Shown here in pieces: positions 1 through 6,790 of a DNA stretch of 11,258 nucleotides. The notes under the pieces are model-generated. The model saw only the letters and a list, made by a program, of their open reading frames with translations, had not been told where the DNA came from and did not search any database. Each line of letters begins with the position of its first letter. Position 1 is the stretch's first letter. A program made the position numbers and the translations under genes. This stretch comes from CAZOVK01 sp964583165. GTDB taxonomy: Bacteria > Bacillota > Clostridia > Lachnospirales > WRAX01. The stretch is taken from assembly GCA_964583165.1 (NCBI GenBank), contig CAZOVK010000076.1, positions 1 through 11,258 of the forward strand. Reading direction: 5' to 3'.

Positions 1-31
1 TCAGTGGGGTTCCGCAAATGGAAAACAATAT

Positions 32-59
32 AAAAAAGAGCAGCCACTCAACTGCTCTT
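32..59 (-). terminator. Intrinsic terminator of addB
   Basis: Read on the minus strand, an 8-bp stem (AAGAGCAG at 52-59 in plus coordinates, pairing with CTGCTCTT at 36-43) with an 8-nt loop is followed by a run of T residues (32-37). It begins 10 bases after the addB stop codon, the classic layout of a Rho-independent terminator. It implies that addB is the last gene of its transcript. The remaining bases 1-31 show nothing I can assign. Confidence 0.85.
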
Positions 60-68
60 GGGTTATCA

Positions 69-3000
69 CTATTCTTCAAAGATTTTCTGCCGTGCTTCGG
101 CTTCTGTTTCTCTTACAATATGGTATTGGTCAACAAGCGGGTCAAACATACAAATCGGGCTATACGGGCAGAACATACAAGCCGTCCGTGCTTTGTGTTT
201 AGATGGCGTAATTGGTATCTCCCCCCGTTTCATCCGAGCCGCAAGCTGTAATGCCGTTTTCTCGGCGAAAGCGATTGTTTTTTGAAACTGTTCAGGCGTC
301 AGCATGTTACCGAAGCCGCCGAAATCATAGGCGGCCGGCTCGCTTTTCTTCGTCTTTGCGGTCTTCGTGCTCGAGGGATATATGGAAGACGATTTAGAGC
401 GCGTAAACATATCGCTTTCAAGCGCCGTCAGCACATCGGCGTCACGCAAAACCGCCCCGCTCATCTTATACTTCTGGAGATATGCGGCTTCGAGCACATC
501 AGGCTCAGGCGCTTTCCCATTTAGGTCAGACATATGTAAAATAGGCTCAAACACATGGAAGTAGAGCATAGCCGCGGGCACGGTCTCGGTCTGTTCATCA
601 GAAACGAAGCGCAAAGCCGCGTCCATATACAAAACAAGCTGTAACTGCAAGCCGTTCAAGAGCTCAGCATACGAAAACTGCTTGTCGCCCGATTTATAGT
701 CTATAATCTTTACATACCTCCGACCGTCACGCTCTAACACGTCAACACGGTCAATGCGTCCGCTGGCAGACACTGTCACGCCTTCACCCGAAAGAACCAA
801 CTCCGCGCCACTGCCTCGACCAAACGCGATTTCAGCCGACAAAAGCCCAAACTCCCCCGCTTGAATCTGCTTAGTCAGCGCGGCAATCGAAGCCCGCGCG
901 ATTTCAGCTATGCGACGCGCAATAAACTTGTATTGACCTGTACTGTCGAAAATCGCCTGCTCGGGCGCATTCAATGCTTCGGCGATACTCCTATCAGCCA
1001 GAGTGTTTATGTCTTCGTCTGATAAATCCTGCCAAACGCGGCTCTCCATACGCAAGTTCTCCGCGAAACGGTTCATTATGTCATGAAACACGCTCCCAAT
1101 ATCCACAGCCGCAACTTCATAAAGCTTGCGCTCATTCGCTCCAAGGTTATAACCTGCAAAATACGAAAACGGACATCCCGCGTAAAGCTCAAGCCGCGAA
1201 GCAGACACTGGCAGTGTATCAGAGCGGTACATCTGGGCTAGAATATCGGGCGGTAATGACGCGGCGGTTTTGTCATTCTCAAATACGTACTTCTTAATCG
1301 TTTGTAGTCGTGTCTTATAAGGCTCAATGGCGTTAAAACACCCAAAAAGCCCCGCAACAGCTTTACTCTCAGCCGCCAAATTATCCGCTTCGCCCAAAAA
1401 ATTCACCATTCGGCTAAACGTAGGCGCGGCGGCTGAAATCTGCCCGCGAGTTTCGGCCGATTCAACGCGCAAAGACGGGAACATCGCCCGAAGTGTGAAC
1501 ACAGCCGCCGCGGGGTAAGCCGTGCCACCGTCGAGATTGCCCAGATAATAACTGATAAATAGCCGTTCCGTAGGTTTTGCGATACTCATATAAACTAACA
1601 GTTGCTGATTAGAAATCTGTTGCTCTGTCGGGTCAATAGGTTCTGTCATCTTAGCCGTAGCGCGTTCGTCATCTGACAAAAGCCCCGCCGAGTCAGAATC
1701 GGGCGGGAAAAGCCCCTGCACAGCTCCCAACACAAACAACGCCCGAACCCCCCGCAAGCGTGACCGACGTAAATCCCCCGCAATCACTGTGTCAAGAGTC
1801 GGCGGCAACGCCCCCATACGCGTGGCAAGCAAACCCGCATCAAACAATTCAGAAAATTGCGTGAGAGTAACTGTCACGTCGCCCAATAAATCAACGGCGC
1901 GCTCCAAGATGTTAATTATCTTGCCCCAAATCTGGTTATGCGCCAGATAAGACGCATAGTCACCGCTGTTAAACGCCCTGTCGATTATCGCGCTTAGACC
2001 TTTATCCAGCTCAAACCTCGTCATAAGTCGGTAAACGCGCTCCGAAAAAGCCCGAACATCTTCCGCGCCTTTGAGTGTTTCGTTTATCTTGTCAAGAATT
2101 TCGCAGACCTTCTCGCGCAAGCCGTTCAGACGCTCATACTCGAAGTCTTCATAACCTCCGCCGAAACCAAACGTCCACTCATGTTTCCAACCACTGCCGC
2201 GAATACCATACGCGAGCACGTAGTTTTCAAGCAAATCAATATCTGTAACATCAATACCCGACAGCCCTGTTCGCAGCAACCTAAATACATGCCGATACTC
2301 CGCGCCCTCACGCGCAATCATCAGAGCGGCGCGTAGAAAGTCCGCGACAGGGTGGGTCGAAATATCTGTGTTCGTGTCTACAAACGCGGGTATGCCATAC
2401 CGCGCGAAAATATTCTTAACAAGTGGCGCATAACCTGACGGGTCGGCGCTCACAATTCCGATTTCACTGAAACTGTAACCTTCATCACGCGCCATAATCA
2501 TAATCGTTTCGGCGGCTCGTTCGACTTCTTCGTAGCGGTTGACAGCTTCAAACAGCTTAATTTGCGGCGCATTGCCCGAATAAGCGTGTGTTTGTATATC
2601 GAAGAAAGTTTCGCGTATATGCTTTATCGGTGCGGGTGCTTTTGTGTTTTCGGGCAAGGTAAGTGTTTTACCAATCTCAACGCCATGTTCACGCGCGAAT
2701 TGTGTCAGCGTATCAAGGGCATGACGCGCTTCCCAAAACGGGTCACCGTAGAGATTGGCGAGGTGAGCGGCTGACTGTGGCAAAGTGAGCGCAATCGTCA
2801 TTGAAGCCGAAACAGGCATAAGCGCTTCCAAAACCTTTAATTCCTGTGGCGTAAAACCATTAAACCCATCAACCCAGATATGTACACCGCGCAAAAACGC
2901 ACAATCTCCAATCCGCGCCGAAAGATAGTCTAAGCTATCATCATCGGTAATAAATCGCGAAGCCTTCAACTCATTATAAGCCGAAAATATAAGCGCCAAC

Positions 3001-3482
3001 TCATTCAACTTAGTACGCAACAATCTTTCAGACGGCAAAGAGGGGTTTAACGCGTCAGCTCTTTCAACCAGATTATCGGGCGTTATGCCGTTTTGATGAC
3101 ACTCGCTTATCTGGTTAGCGAGTAACTCCAAAAACCCCACCTGCTTGCTCGAAGCACGGTACAACTCCAGCTTTTCTGAAATACCGATAATCGCTTTCTG
3201 CAACAACATCATTTTCCCAACGTCATCAAGCGCCGTGTTATTTACGCCGCCCTCACGAGAGAAAACCCAGTACGCCAACCGCTTAAAACTGAGCACCTGT
3301 GCCCGCGAAACAGCGCTACGCCCGCGCGACAATAGGTTTCGTTCTGATTCAAGACTGAATTGTTCGGGTATAATATAGATGACCTGAGCGTTCGGTTCAG
3401 CGTCAAGACGCGCCATGATTTCATCGATACAGACAGTGGTTTTCCCAGAGCCTACGCCACCTATGATAAATTTAAGAAACAT
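69..3482 (-). CDS. addB: ATP-dependent helicase/nuclease subunit B (AddB)
   Basis: AddB partners AddA in the cytoplasmic AddAB helicase-nuclease, the Gram-positive counterpart of RecBCD, which resects double-strand DNA ends and loads RecA. The 1137-residue product has the family length. It opens with a Walker A loop (GGVGSGKT, residues 8-15), as in other AddB proteins. The C-terminal third holds the PD-(D/E)XK nuclease: GRIDRVDV near 908-915, then IDYKSG with D928 and K930, followed by a glutamine-rich LQLQLVLY segment. Four cysteines placed as in the AddB iron-sulfur cluster are all present: C770 in a CPFSYF context, then C1102, C1105 and C1111. The ATG start lies seven residues before the Walker A loop, as the family expects. 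The upstream ribosome binding signal is weak: AGGAG sits 13 bases away and a closer GAAG sits 4 bases away. I found no convincing promoter for it. addA is not in the window. Confidence 0.96.
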   Translation of the reverse strand: MFLKFIIGGVGSGKTTVCIDEIMARLDAEPNAQVIYIIPEQFSLESERNLLSRGRSAVSRAQVLSFKRLAYWVFSREGGVNNTALDDVGKMMLLQKAIIGISEKLELYRASSKQVGFLELLANQISECHQNGITPDNLVERADALNPSLPSERLLRTKLNELALIFSAYNELKASRFITDDDSLDYLSARIGDCAFLRGVHIWVDGFNGFTPQELKVLEALMPVSASMTIALTLPQSAAHLANLYGDPFWEARHALDTLTQFAREHGVEIGKTLTLPENTKAPAPIKHIRETFFDIQTHAYSGNAPQIKLFEAVNRYEEVERAAETIMIMARDEGYSFSEIGIVSADPSGYAPLVKNIFARYGIPAFVDTNTDISTHPVADFLRAALMIAREGAEYRHVFRLLRTGLSGIDVTDIDLLENYVLAYGIRGSGWKHEWTFGFGGGYEDFEYERLNGLREKVCEILDKINETLKGAEDVRAFSERVYRLMTRFELDKGLSAIIDRAFNSGDYASYLAHNQIWGKIINILERAVDLLGDVTVTLTQFSELFDAGLLATRMGALPPTLDTVIAGDLRRSRLRGVRALFVLGAVQGLFPPDSDSAGLLSDDERATAKMTEPIDPTEQQISNQQLLVYMSIAKPTERLFISYYLGNLDGGTAYPAAAVFTLRAMFPSLRVESAETRGQISAAAPTFSRMVNFLGEADNLAAESKAVAGLFGCFNAIEPYKTRLQTIKKYVFENDKTAASLPPDILAQMYRSDTLPVSASRLELYAGCPFSYFAGYNLGANERKLYEVAAVDIGSVFHDIMNRFAENLRMESRVWQDLSDEDINTLADRSIAEALNAPEQAIFDSTGQYKFIARRIAEIARASIAALTKQIQAGEFGLLSAEIAFGRGSGAELVLSGEGVTVSASGRIDRVDVLERDGRRYVKIIDYKSGDKQFSYAELLNGLQLQLVLYMDAALRFVSDEQTETVPAAMLYFHVFEPILHMSDLNGKAPEPDVLEAAYLQKYKMSGAVLRDADVLTALESDMFTRSKSSSIYPSSTKTAKTKKSEPAAYDFGGFGNMLTPEQFQKTIAFAEKTALQLAARMKRGEIPITPSKHKARTACMFCPYSPICMFDPLVDQYHIVRETEAEARQKIFEE

Positions 3483-3501
3483 ATTTCTTCACAAACTCCT
3501 A

Positions 3502-3529
3502 TTGACAAAAATGGTGAGAGGGATATACT
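3502..3529 (+). promoter_or_regulatory. Sigma-A-type promoter for the antiporter gene
   Basis: A perfect -35 box TTGACA (3502-3507) is separated by 16 bases from TATACT (3524-3529), a 5/6 match to the -10 consensus. Transcription would start near 3536, about 35 bases before the proposed ATG. It lies in the short divergent gap between addB and the antiporter. Confidence 0.7.
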
Positions 3530-3533
3530 AATA

Positions 3534-3550
3534 CGGGCGGGAAACGCCCG
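3534..3550 (+). promoter_or_regulatory. 5' leader hairpin (CGGGCG / CGCCCG)
   Basis: A 6-bp all-GC stem (3534-3539 with 3545-3550) encloses the loop GGAAA. Because the predicted transcription start falls at about 3536, the hairpin would sit at the extreme 5' end of the antiporter mRNA. Such end hairpins can protect mRNA from decay; that role is inferred. There is no T-run long enough to make it a convincing terminator. Confidence 0.4.
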
Positions 3551-3570
3551 AACTATTTTCAGAGGTGCTT

Positions 3571-4860
3571 ATGTTATCATACAGCTATTTGTTAGACCTT
3601 GCAATGATTTTGTTGGCGACAAAGATTTTCGGTATTATAACGAAGCGTGTTCACTTGCCACAGGTCGTGGGTGCGCTTATGGCTGGGCTGATTTTGGGGC
3701 CTTCTATGCTGAACTTACTGAGGGAAACGGACTTCCTAAAGATGCTCGCAGAACTCGGCGTAATCGTCCTCATGTTTTCAGCGGGTATGGATACGGATTT
3801 GAGGGAGTTAAAACAAACAGGAAAGGCAAGTTTTATAATCGCGCTACTCGGCGTAATCGTCCCGCTGGCAGGCGGATTTTTTGTGGGCTTTTTGTTTAAT
3901 GATGCCAACGCGGACGGTCTTGCCGTGCTTGAAAACATCTTTCTGGGCGTGGTATTGACGGCTACGAGTGTGAGTATCACCGTAGAAACGCTCAAAGAAC
4001 TGGGCAAGCTGAACACAAAAGCTGGTAACACCATATTAGGCGCGGCGCTCATCGATGACGTGTTGGGCATCGTTGCGCTAACGGTAATATCTAGTTTAGC
4101 CGATAAAGAAGTTGAGTTGTTGCCTGTTTTATTGAGAATTTTTGGGTTCTTTGTGTTCGCGGGCGTTGTAGGCATAGTCTTTCATAAGGCATATGCGGCA
4201 TGGTCGGCGGGTTTTAACCATAATCATCAGCGGTTTGTGGTCATTGCGTTCGCGCTCTGTTTGGGTATGGCCTTTGTCGCCGAATATGTATTCGGTGTGG
4301 CCGATATTACGGGCGCGTTTATCGCGGGCTTAATCATAGCCAATACCCCGCGAACAAAGTATGTATCGTCGCGCTTCAACACGCTATCTTATATACTCCT
4401 GTCACCCGTTTTCTTCGCGAGTATCGGTCTAAGCGTGATAATACCGAATATGGACGCGCGTATTGTCATTTTGACACTCGTGCTTATTGCCGTTGCGCTC
4501 ATTACCAAAATCGCAGGCTGCGGCTTCGGCGCGAAGTTTTCGGGTTTTACGAACATAGAAGCCATTCAAATCGGCACGGGTATGGTATCGCGCGGTGAGG
4601 TGGCGCTCATTGTCGCGTCAAAGGGTTTGGCTCTGGGGCTTATGACCGAACTTTTCTTCGGCCCCGTTGTAGTCATGGTCATTTTCACAACGATAATAAC
4701 GCCAATTCTACTGAAGATAGTGTTTACTCGCTCTAAGGACGAAACGCCTGTCGAAAGCGTCCTAATCAGTCAATACGAAGCCGTAGCCGCAATGGAGAAA
4801 GCCAGCCAAGACTTAGCGGACTTTCATTACACAAACACACGCACAAGAAGAAAGAGCTAA
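3571..4860 (+). CDS. CPA2-family cation:proton antiporter (NapA/KefB-like)
   Basis: This is a polytopic inner-membrane transporter of 429 residues that exchanges a monovalent cation (Na+ or K+) for H+. It has the many hydrophobic segments expected of the family and the diagnostic aspartate pair in ALIDDVLGIV (D162-D163), which in NapA binds the ion and protons. Lysine 313 in an ALITKIAG segment is placed like the NapA lysine that salt-bridges this pair, which would favour an electrogenic mode. A MVSRGEVALI motif follows. A polar tail of about 40 residues ends in RTRRKS and has no TrkA-N or universal stress domain, unlike full KefB/C proteins. I chose ATG 3571 because AGAGG at 3561-3565 lies 5 bases upstream. 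A GTG two codons earlier (3565) overlaps that ribosome binding site. The transported ion cannot be told from sequence. It is probably the first gene of an operon with the next two. Confidence 0.93.
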   Translation: MLSYSYLLDLAMILLATKIFGIITKRVHLPQVVGALMAGLILGPSMLNLLRETDFLKMLAELGVIVLMFSAGMDTDLRELKQTGKASFIIALLGVIVPLAGGFFVGFLFNDANADGLAVLENIFLGVVLTATSVSITVETLKELGKLNTKAGNTILGAALIDDVLGIVALTVISSLADKEVELLPVLLRIFGFFVFAGVVGIVFHKAYAAWSAGFNHNHQRFVVIAFALCLGMAFVAEYVFGVADITGAFIAGLIIANTPRTKYVSSRFNTLSYILLSPVFFASIGLSVIIPNMDARIVILTLVLIAVALITKIAGCGFGAKFSGFTNIEAIQIGTGMVSRGEVALIVASKGLALGLMTELFFGPVVVMVIFTTIITPILLKIVFTRSKDETPVESVLISQYEAVAAMEKASQDLADFHYTNTRTRRKS

Positions 4861-4861
4861 T

Positions 4862-4928
4862 CCCCCTAATTATGGTTATATATTGAACAAACCCATAATA
4901 ATATATAACATCCAAGCTATTAAGGGGG
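4862..4928 (+). promoter_or_regulatory. Possible long-range hairpin hiding the next gene's ribosome binding site
   Basis: CCCCCTAAT (4862-4870), directly after the antiporter stop codon, can pair with ATTAAGGGGG (4919-4928) with one bulged base and a loop of about 48 bases. The right arm contains the AAGGGGG ribosome binding site (4922-4928) that best explains the GTG start at 4937. Ribosomes finishing the antiporter would reach the left arm, so the pairing could couple translation of the two genes. The structure is seen in sequence; its use is inferred. Confidence 0.35.
4883..4911 (+). promoter_or_regulatory. Weak candidate internal promoter
   Basis: TTGAAC (4883-4888) and TAACAT (4906-4911) match the -35 and -10 consensus at 4/6 each with an ideal 17-base spacer, in AT-rich DNA between the antiporter and the next gene. 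It could give the FMN-binding-like gene and rbgA expression independent of the antiporter. The match is poor enough to arise by chance in AT-rich sequence. Confidence 0.25.
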
Positions 4929-4936
4929 TTACACTT

Positions 4937-5392
4937 GTGGGAGGGCCGAAGATAGTCGTACTACAGATGAAAGAGCTGATAAAGAGCGCAATCATTGCCG
5001 TTGTGGGCTTAGTGCTCATAATTCTTCTGATATACTTCCTCATACCGAAGAAAAGCACGGGGTCAGAGCCTGGCGCACAAAGCGCGGCTAACTACATACC
5101 GGGCACATACGCCGCAACAATCGTCCTACATAATAAGCCCGTTGACGTGATGGTGACTGTCACCGAAAACGAGATTACGGATATCACCATGTCCGAAATG
5201 CCTGTATCAGAAGAGCTGTTCTATCCGCTCTTCAAGCCCACACTTGCGAATTTGCGCGATGAGATTGTCAAGAGCCAGAGCCTTGAACTGCTCATCATCC
5301 CGCAAGAAGCGGAGATGACCAGTAAAATCTTGATTGAGGCCGTCAACGCGGCGTTACAGCAAGCAATGGTCATGCAGGCAGAGGGTAATTAA
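4937..5392 (+). CDS. Membrane-anchored FMN-binding-domain-like protein
   Basis: A 151-residue protein with one N-terminal membrane helix (about residues 15-36, ending in PKK) and an extracytoplasmic domain (56-148). The domain opens PGTYAATIVLHNKPVDVMVTV and continues with an ENEITDITM strand, the pattern of the FMN_bind fold found in RnfG/NqrC-like proteins. At its end, QEAEMTSKILIEAV (123-136) aligns with the usual SGAT-x-TS-x-AV segment, but the flavin-carrying threonine is replaced by E126 and the Ser-Gly is gone. Covalent FMN is therefore unlikely. I recall similar small clostridial proteins annotated as hypothetical, so this looks like a divergent subfamily of unknown role. GTG 4937 is chosen because AAGGGGG lies 8 bases upstream. 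A TTG at 4883 would add 18 residues without a ribosome binding site. ATG 4967 is another option. The stop is 29 bases before rbgA, which suggests cotranscription. Confidence 0.7.
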   Translation: MGGPKIVVLQMKELIKSAIIAVVGLVLIILLIYFLIPKKSTGSEPGAQSAANYIPGTYAATIVLHNKPVDVMVTVTENEITDITMSEMPVSEELFYPLFKPTLANLRDEIVKSQSLELLIIPQEAEMTSKILIEAVNAALQQAMVMQAEGN

Positions 5393-5421
5393 CTGGGCTT
5401 TACTTACAAAAGAGGTGTAAA

Positions 5422-6270
5422 ATGGATATACATTGGTTCCCGGGGCATATGGCGAAAAGCCGCCGGTTAATTAAGGAATCACTAAAAGTTGTAGACGTAA
5501 TCATAGAACTGCTAGACGCGCGGATACCCCAGTCAAGCCAGATGTCACATGTGGACGAATTGGCGGGGTCAAGACCGCGCGTTGTTGTGCTGAATAAGTC
5601 TGATTTGGCGGACGAAACACAAAATCGCCTATGGGCGGAGTTTTTCACGGCGCAAGGCAAGCGCGTAATCCTTGCTAACGCGCTCATGGGCACGGGGCTG
5701 AAAGATGCCGCGAAGGCCGCGCGTGACCTCATGACCGATAAAGTAGAGAAATGGCGTGAACGCGGGCGGCAGAACGTGCCCGTGCGCGGTATAGTCGTCG
5801 GTATACCTAATGTCGGCAAGAGTACGTTCATCAACAAAACCGTCGGCGCAACACGCGCCAAAGCATCAGACCGCCCGGGCGTGACACGCGGCTTACAATG
5901 GATAAAGGTCATGAACGGCTTTGAACTTCTCGACACACCGGGTGTTCTCGCGCCAAAGCTCTCAGGAGAAAACATGGGTTTACACCTAGCCTTCACGGGC
6001 GCCGTCAAAGATAATATAATCGACATCGAACAACTCGGCGCAACTCTTGTTTCTGAGCTGATAAAGTTGAATCCCGACGCGGTTAATTCGCGCTATAAAA
6101 CAGAGCTTTCGGTAGGTGGGGATATATACGAGTTATTAGAAGCCATAGGGCGCGCCAGAGGGTTCTTGCTCTCTGGGGGGCGCGTAGATTTAAGGCGAAC
6201 GGCCGAAATGGTGTTAGATGAGTATAGGGCGGGGAAGATAGGGCGCTTTACGCTTGAACCGATTCGATAA
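5422..6270 (+). CDS. rbgA: Ribosome biogenesis GTPase RbgA (YlqF)
   Basis: A cytoplasmic GTPase needed for late assembly of the 50S ribosomal subunit in Gram-positive bacteria. The 282 residues equal the Bacillus subtilis length. The GTPase motifs occur in the circularly permuted order that defines the YlqF/YawG group: G4 NKSD (58-61) comes before G1 GIPNVGKST (127-135), then G2 with T155 in PGVTRG, then G3 DTPG (171-174). The N-terminus MDIHWFPGHMAKSRR is typical of the family. The last 100 or so residues form the helical C-terminal domain that contacts rRNA in the family. The start is supported by AAGAGGTG ending 5 bases before the ATG. It follows the FMN-binding-like gene by 29 bases and is closed by a strong hairpin. 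Confidence 0.97.
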   Translation: MDIHWFPGHMAKSRRLIKESLKVVDVIIELLDARIPQSSQMSHVDELAGSRPRVVVLNKSDLADETQNRLWAEFFTAQGKRVILANALMGTGLKDAAKAARDLMTDKVEKWRERGRQNVPVRGIVVGIPNVGKSTFINKTVGATRAKASDRPGVTRGLQWIKVMNGFELLDTPGVLAPKLSGENMGLHLAFTGAVKDNIIDIEQLGATLVSELIKLNPDAVNSRYKTELSVGGDIYELLEAIGRARGFLLSGGRVDLRRTAEMVLDEYRAGKIGRFTLEPIR

Positions 6271-6284
6271 GATTGACAGAAATC

Positions 6285-6322
6285 AAGAACCCCCTTGACA
6301 ACGGGTTGTCAAGGGGGTTCTT
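6285..6322. terminator. Bidirectional terminator hairpin between convergent genes
   Basis: AAGAACCCCCTTGACAA (6285-6301) is perfectly complementary to 6306-6322, giving a 17-bp stem with loop CGGG. It lies 14 bases after the rbgA stop and 18 bases after the stop of the convergent stefin-like gene, where it can serve both. The stem is exceptionally stable, but the downstream T content is modest on both sides (TTCTTCTG on the plus strand), so it may act partly as an mRNA 3'-end stabiliser. Confidence 0.75.
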
Positions 6323-6340
6323 CTGTAGTTATGTAGAATC

Positions 6341-6634
6341 CTAACTCTCGAGAACGTCTATAACCTTCGTAATCTCATACTTCTCTTCTTCGGGTACGCC
6401 GACTTTTTCCCAGATGTGTACAGCCGCTACAGTGGGTATCGGGTCTTTCGTGACGGGGGTAATCTTGCAGATGATGCAGTACTTCATGCCGGCGACAACT
6501 TGTGAGCCTACATAGAGAATGGGCTCATACGTTGCGCCGATTAGGTTTTTGGTTGCCCCTGTGAAAGCCGCTGCCGCTTGATCAGGCAATTTGCATGGTG
6601 TGAAGTCGGCAAGTGTCCAACCGCCTAATAACAT
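6341..6634 (-). CDS. Stefin-like (type 1 cystatin) protein
   Basis: A 97-residue protein without signal peptide or membrane segment, so presumably cytosolic. It resembles animal stefins in every hallmark position. It begins MLLGG (G4-G5; human stefin A begins MIPGG). It carries the first inhibitory hairpin as SQVVAG with Q45-G49 (stefin A has QVVAG at 46-50), followed by the strand MKYCIICKI (stefin A: TNYYIKV). Its length nearly equals stefin A's 98. A second hairpin tip may be near W75 in VHIWEK. Unlike typical stefins it has three cysteines (14, 53, 56). Stefins block papain-like cysteine proteases by inserting these segments in the active-site cleft; whether this one does is inference, and its target is unknown. 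Bacterial proteins of this kind exist but are poorly characterised. A strong AAGGAGGT ribosome binding site lies 6 bases before the ATG. It is divergent from the metalloprotease lipoprotein gene. Confidence 0.8.
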   Translation of the reverse strand: MLLGGWTLADFTPCKLPDQAAAAFTGATKNLIGATYEPILYVGSQVVAGMKYCIICKITPVTKDPIPTVAAVHIWEKVGVPEEEKYEITKVIDVLES

Positions 6635-6664
6635 TGTATTACCTCCTTAGAGTAGTATATCATT

Positions 6665-6693
6665 ACCATATCACTTACTGTGAGAATTGTCAA
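6665..6693 (-). promoter_or_regulatory. Promoter for the stefin-like gene
   Basis: On the minus strand a perfect TTGACA (plus coordinates 6688-6693) is followed after 17 bases by TATGGT (6665-6670), a 4/6 match to the -10 box. The start would give a leader of about 25 bases containing the strong AAGGAGGT site. Confidence 0.5.
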
Positions 6694-6731
6694 TACAGAG
6701 ATGAAGTATTTATAACTTTAATATTATTAAG

Positions 6732-6760
6732 TTGTATTCATACCCCTTGCATGTTAAAAT
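6732..6760 (+). promoter_or_regulatory. Promoter for the metalloprotease lipoprotein gene
   Basis: TTGTAT (6732-6737) and TAAAAT (6755-6760) match the -35 and -10 boxes at 4/6 and 5/6 with a 17-base spacer, placing the start about 24 bases before the ATG at 6791, with AGGAGGG at 6781-6787. An imperfect AT-rich dyad (AACTT at 6714-6718, AAGTT at 6729-6733) overlaps the -35 box and could be an operator, but it is short. The rest of the 6635-6790 gap holds nothing else I can support. Confidence 0.55.
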
Positions 6761-6790
6761 GACTTCAATTATTAACTACAAGGAGGGAAT

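Noticed and set aside
3360..3899. 179-codon plus-strand frame spanning the addB start and the antiporter start
   Set aside because: It overlaps two strongly supported genes and the promoter between them, in another frame, and its product has no recognisable feature.
3651..4175. 174-codon minus-strand reading frame inside the antiporter gene
   Set aside because: It is wholly antisense to a well-supported transporter gene, has low-complexity Ser/Thr/Pro-rich composition and no ribosome binding site.
4883..4936. TTG start extending the FMN-binding-like protein by 18 residues
   Set aside because: There is no ribosome binding site before it, the extra residues are not part of the membrane helix, and GTG 4937 has AAGGGGG at a good distance.
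5400..6026. 208-codon minus-strand reading frame opposite rbgA
   Set aside because: It is antisense to rbgA, whose GTPase motifs are all intact; the product matches nothing I recognise.
6295..6300. TTGACA within the palindrome as a promoter -35 box
   Set aside because: No -10 box lies at 16-18 bases; the match is part of the inverted repeat.
6341..6634. The stefin-like protein as immunity factor against the neighbouring metalloproteases
   Set aside because: Known stefins block cysteine proteases, and the protein lacks an export signal; adjacency alone does not support the claim, so I kept it only as a hypothesis of linkage.
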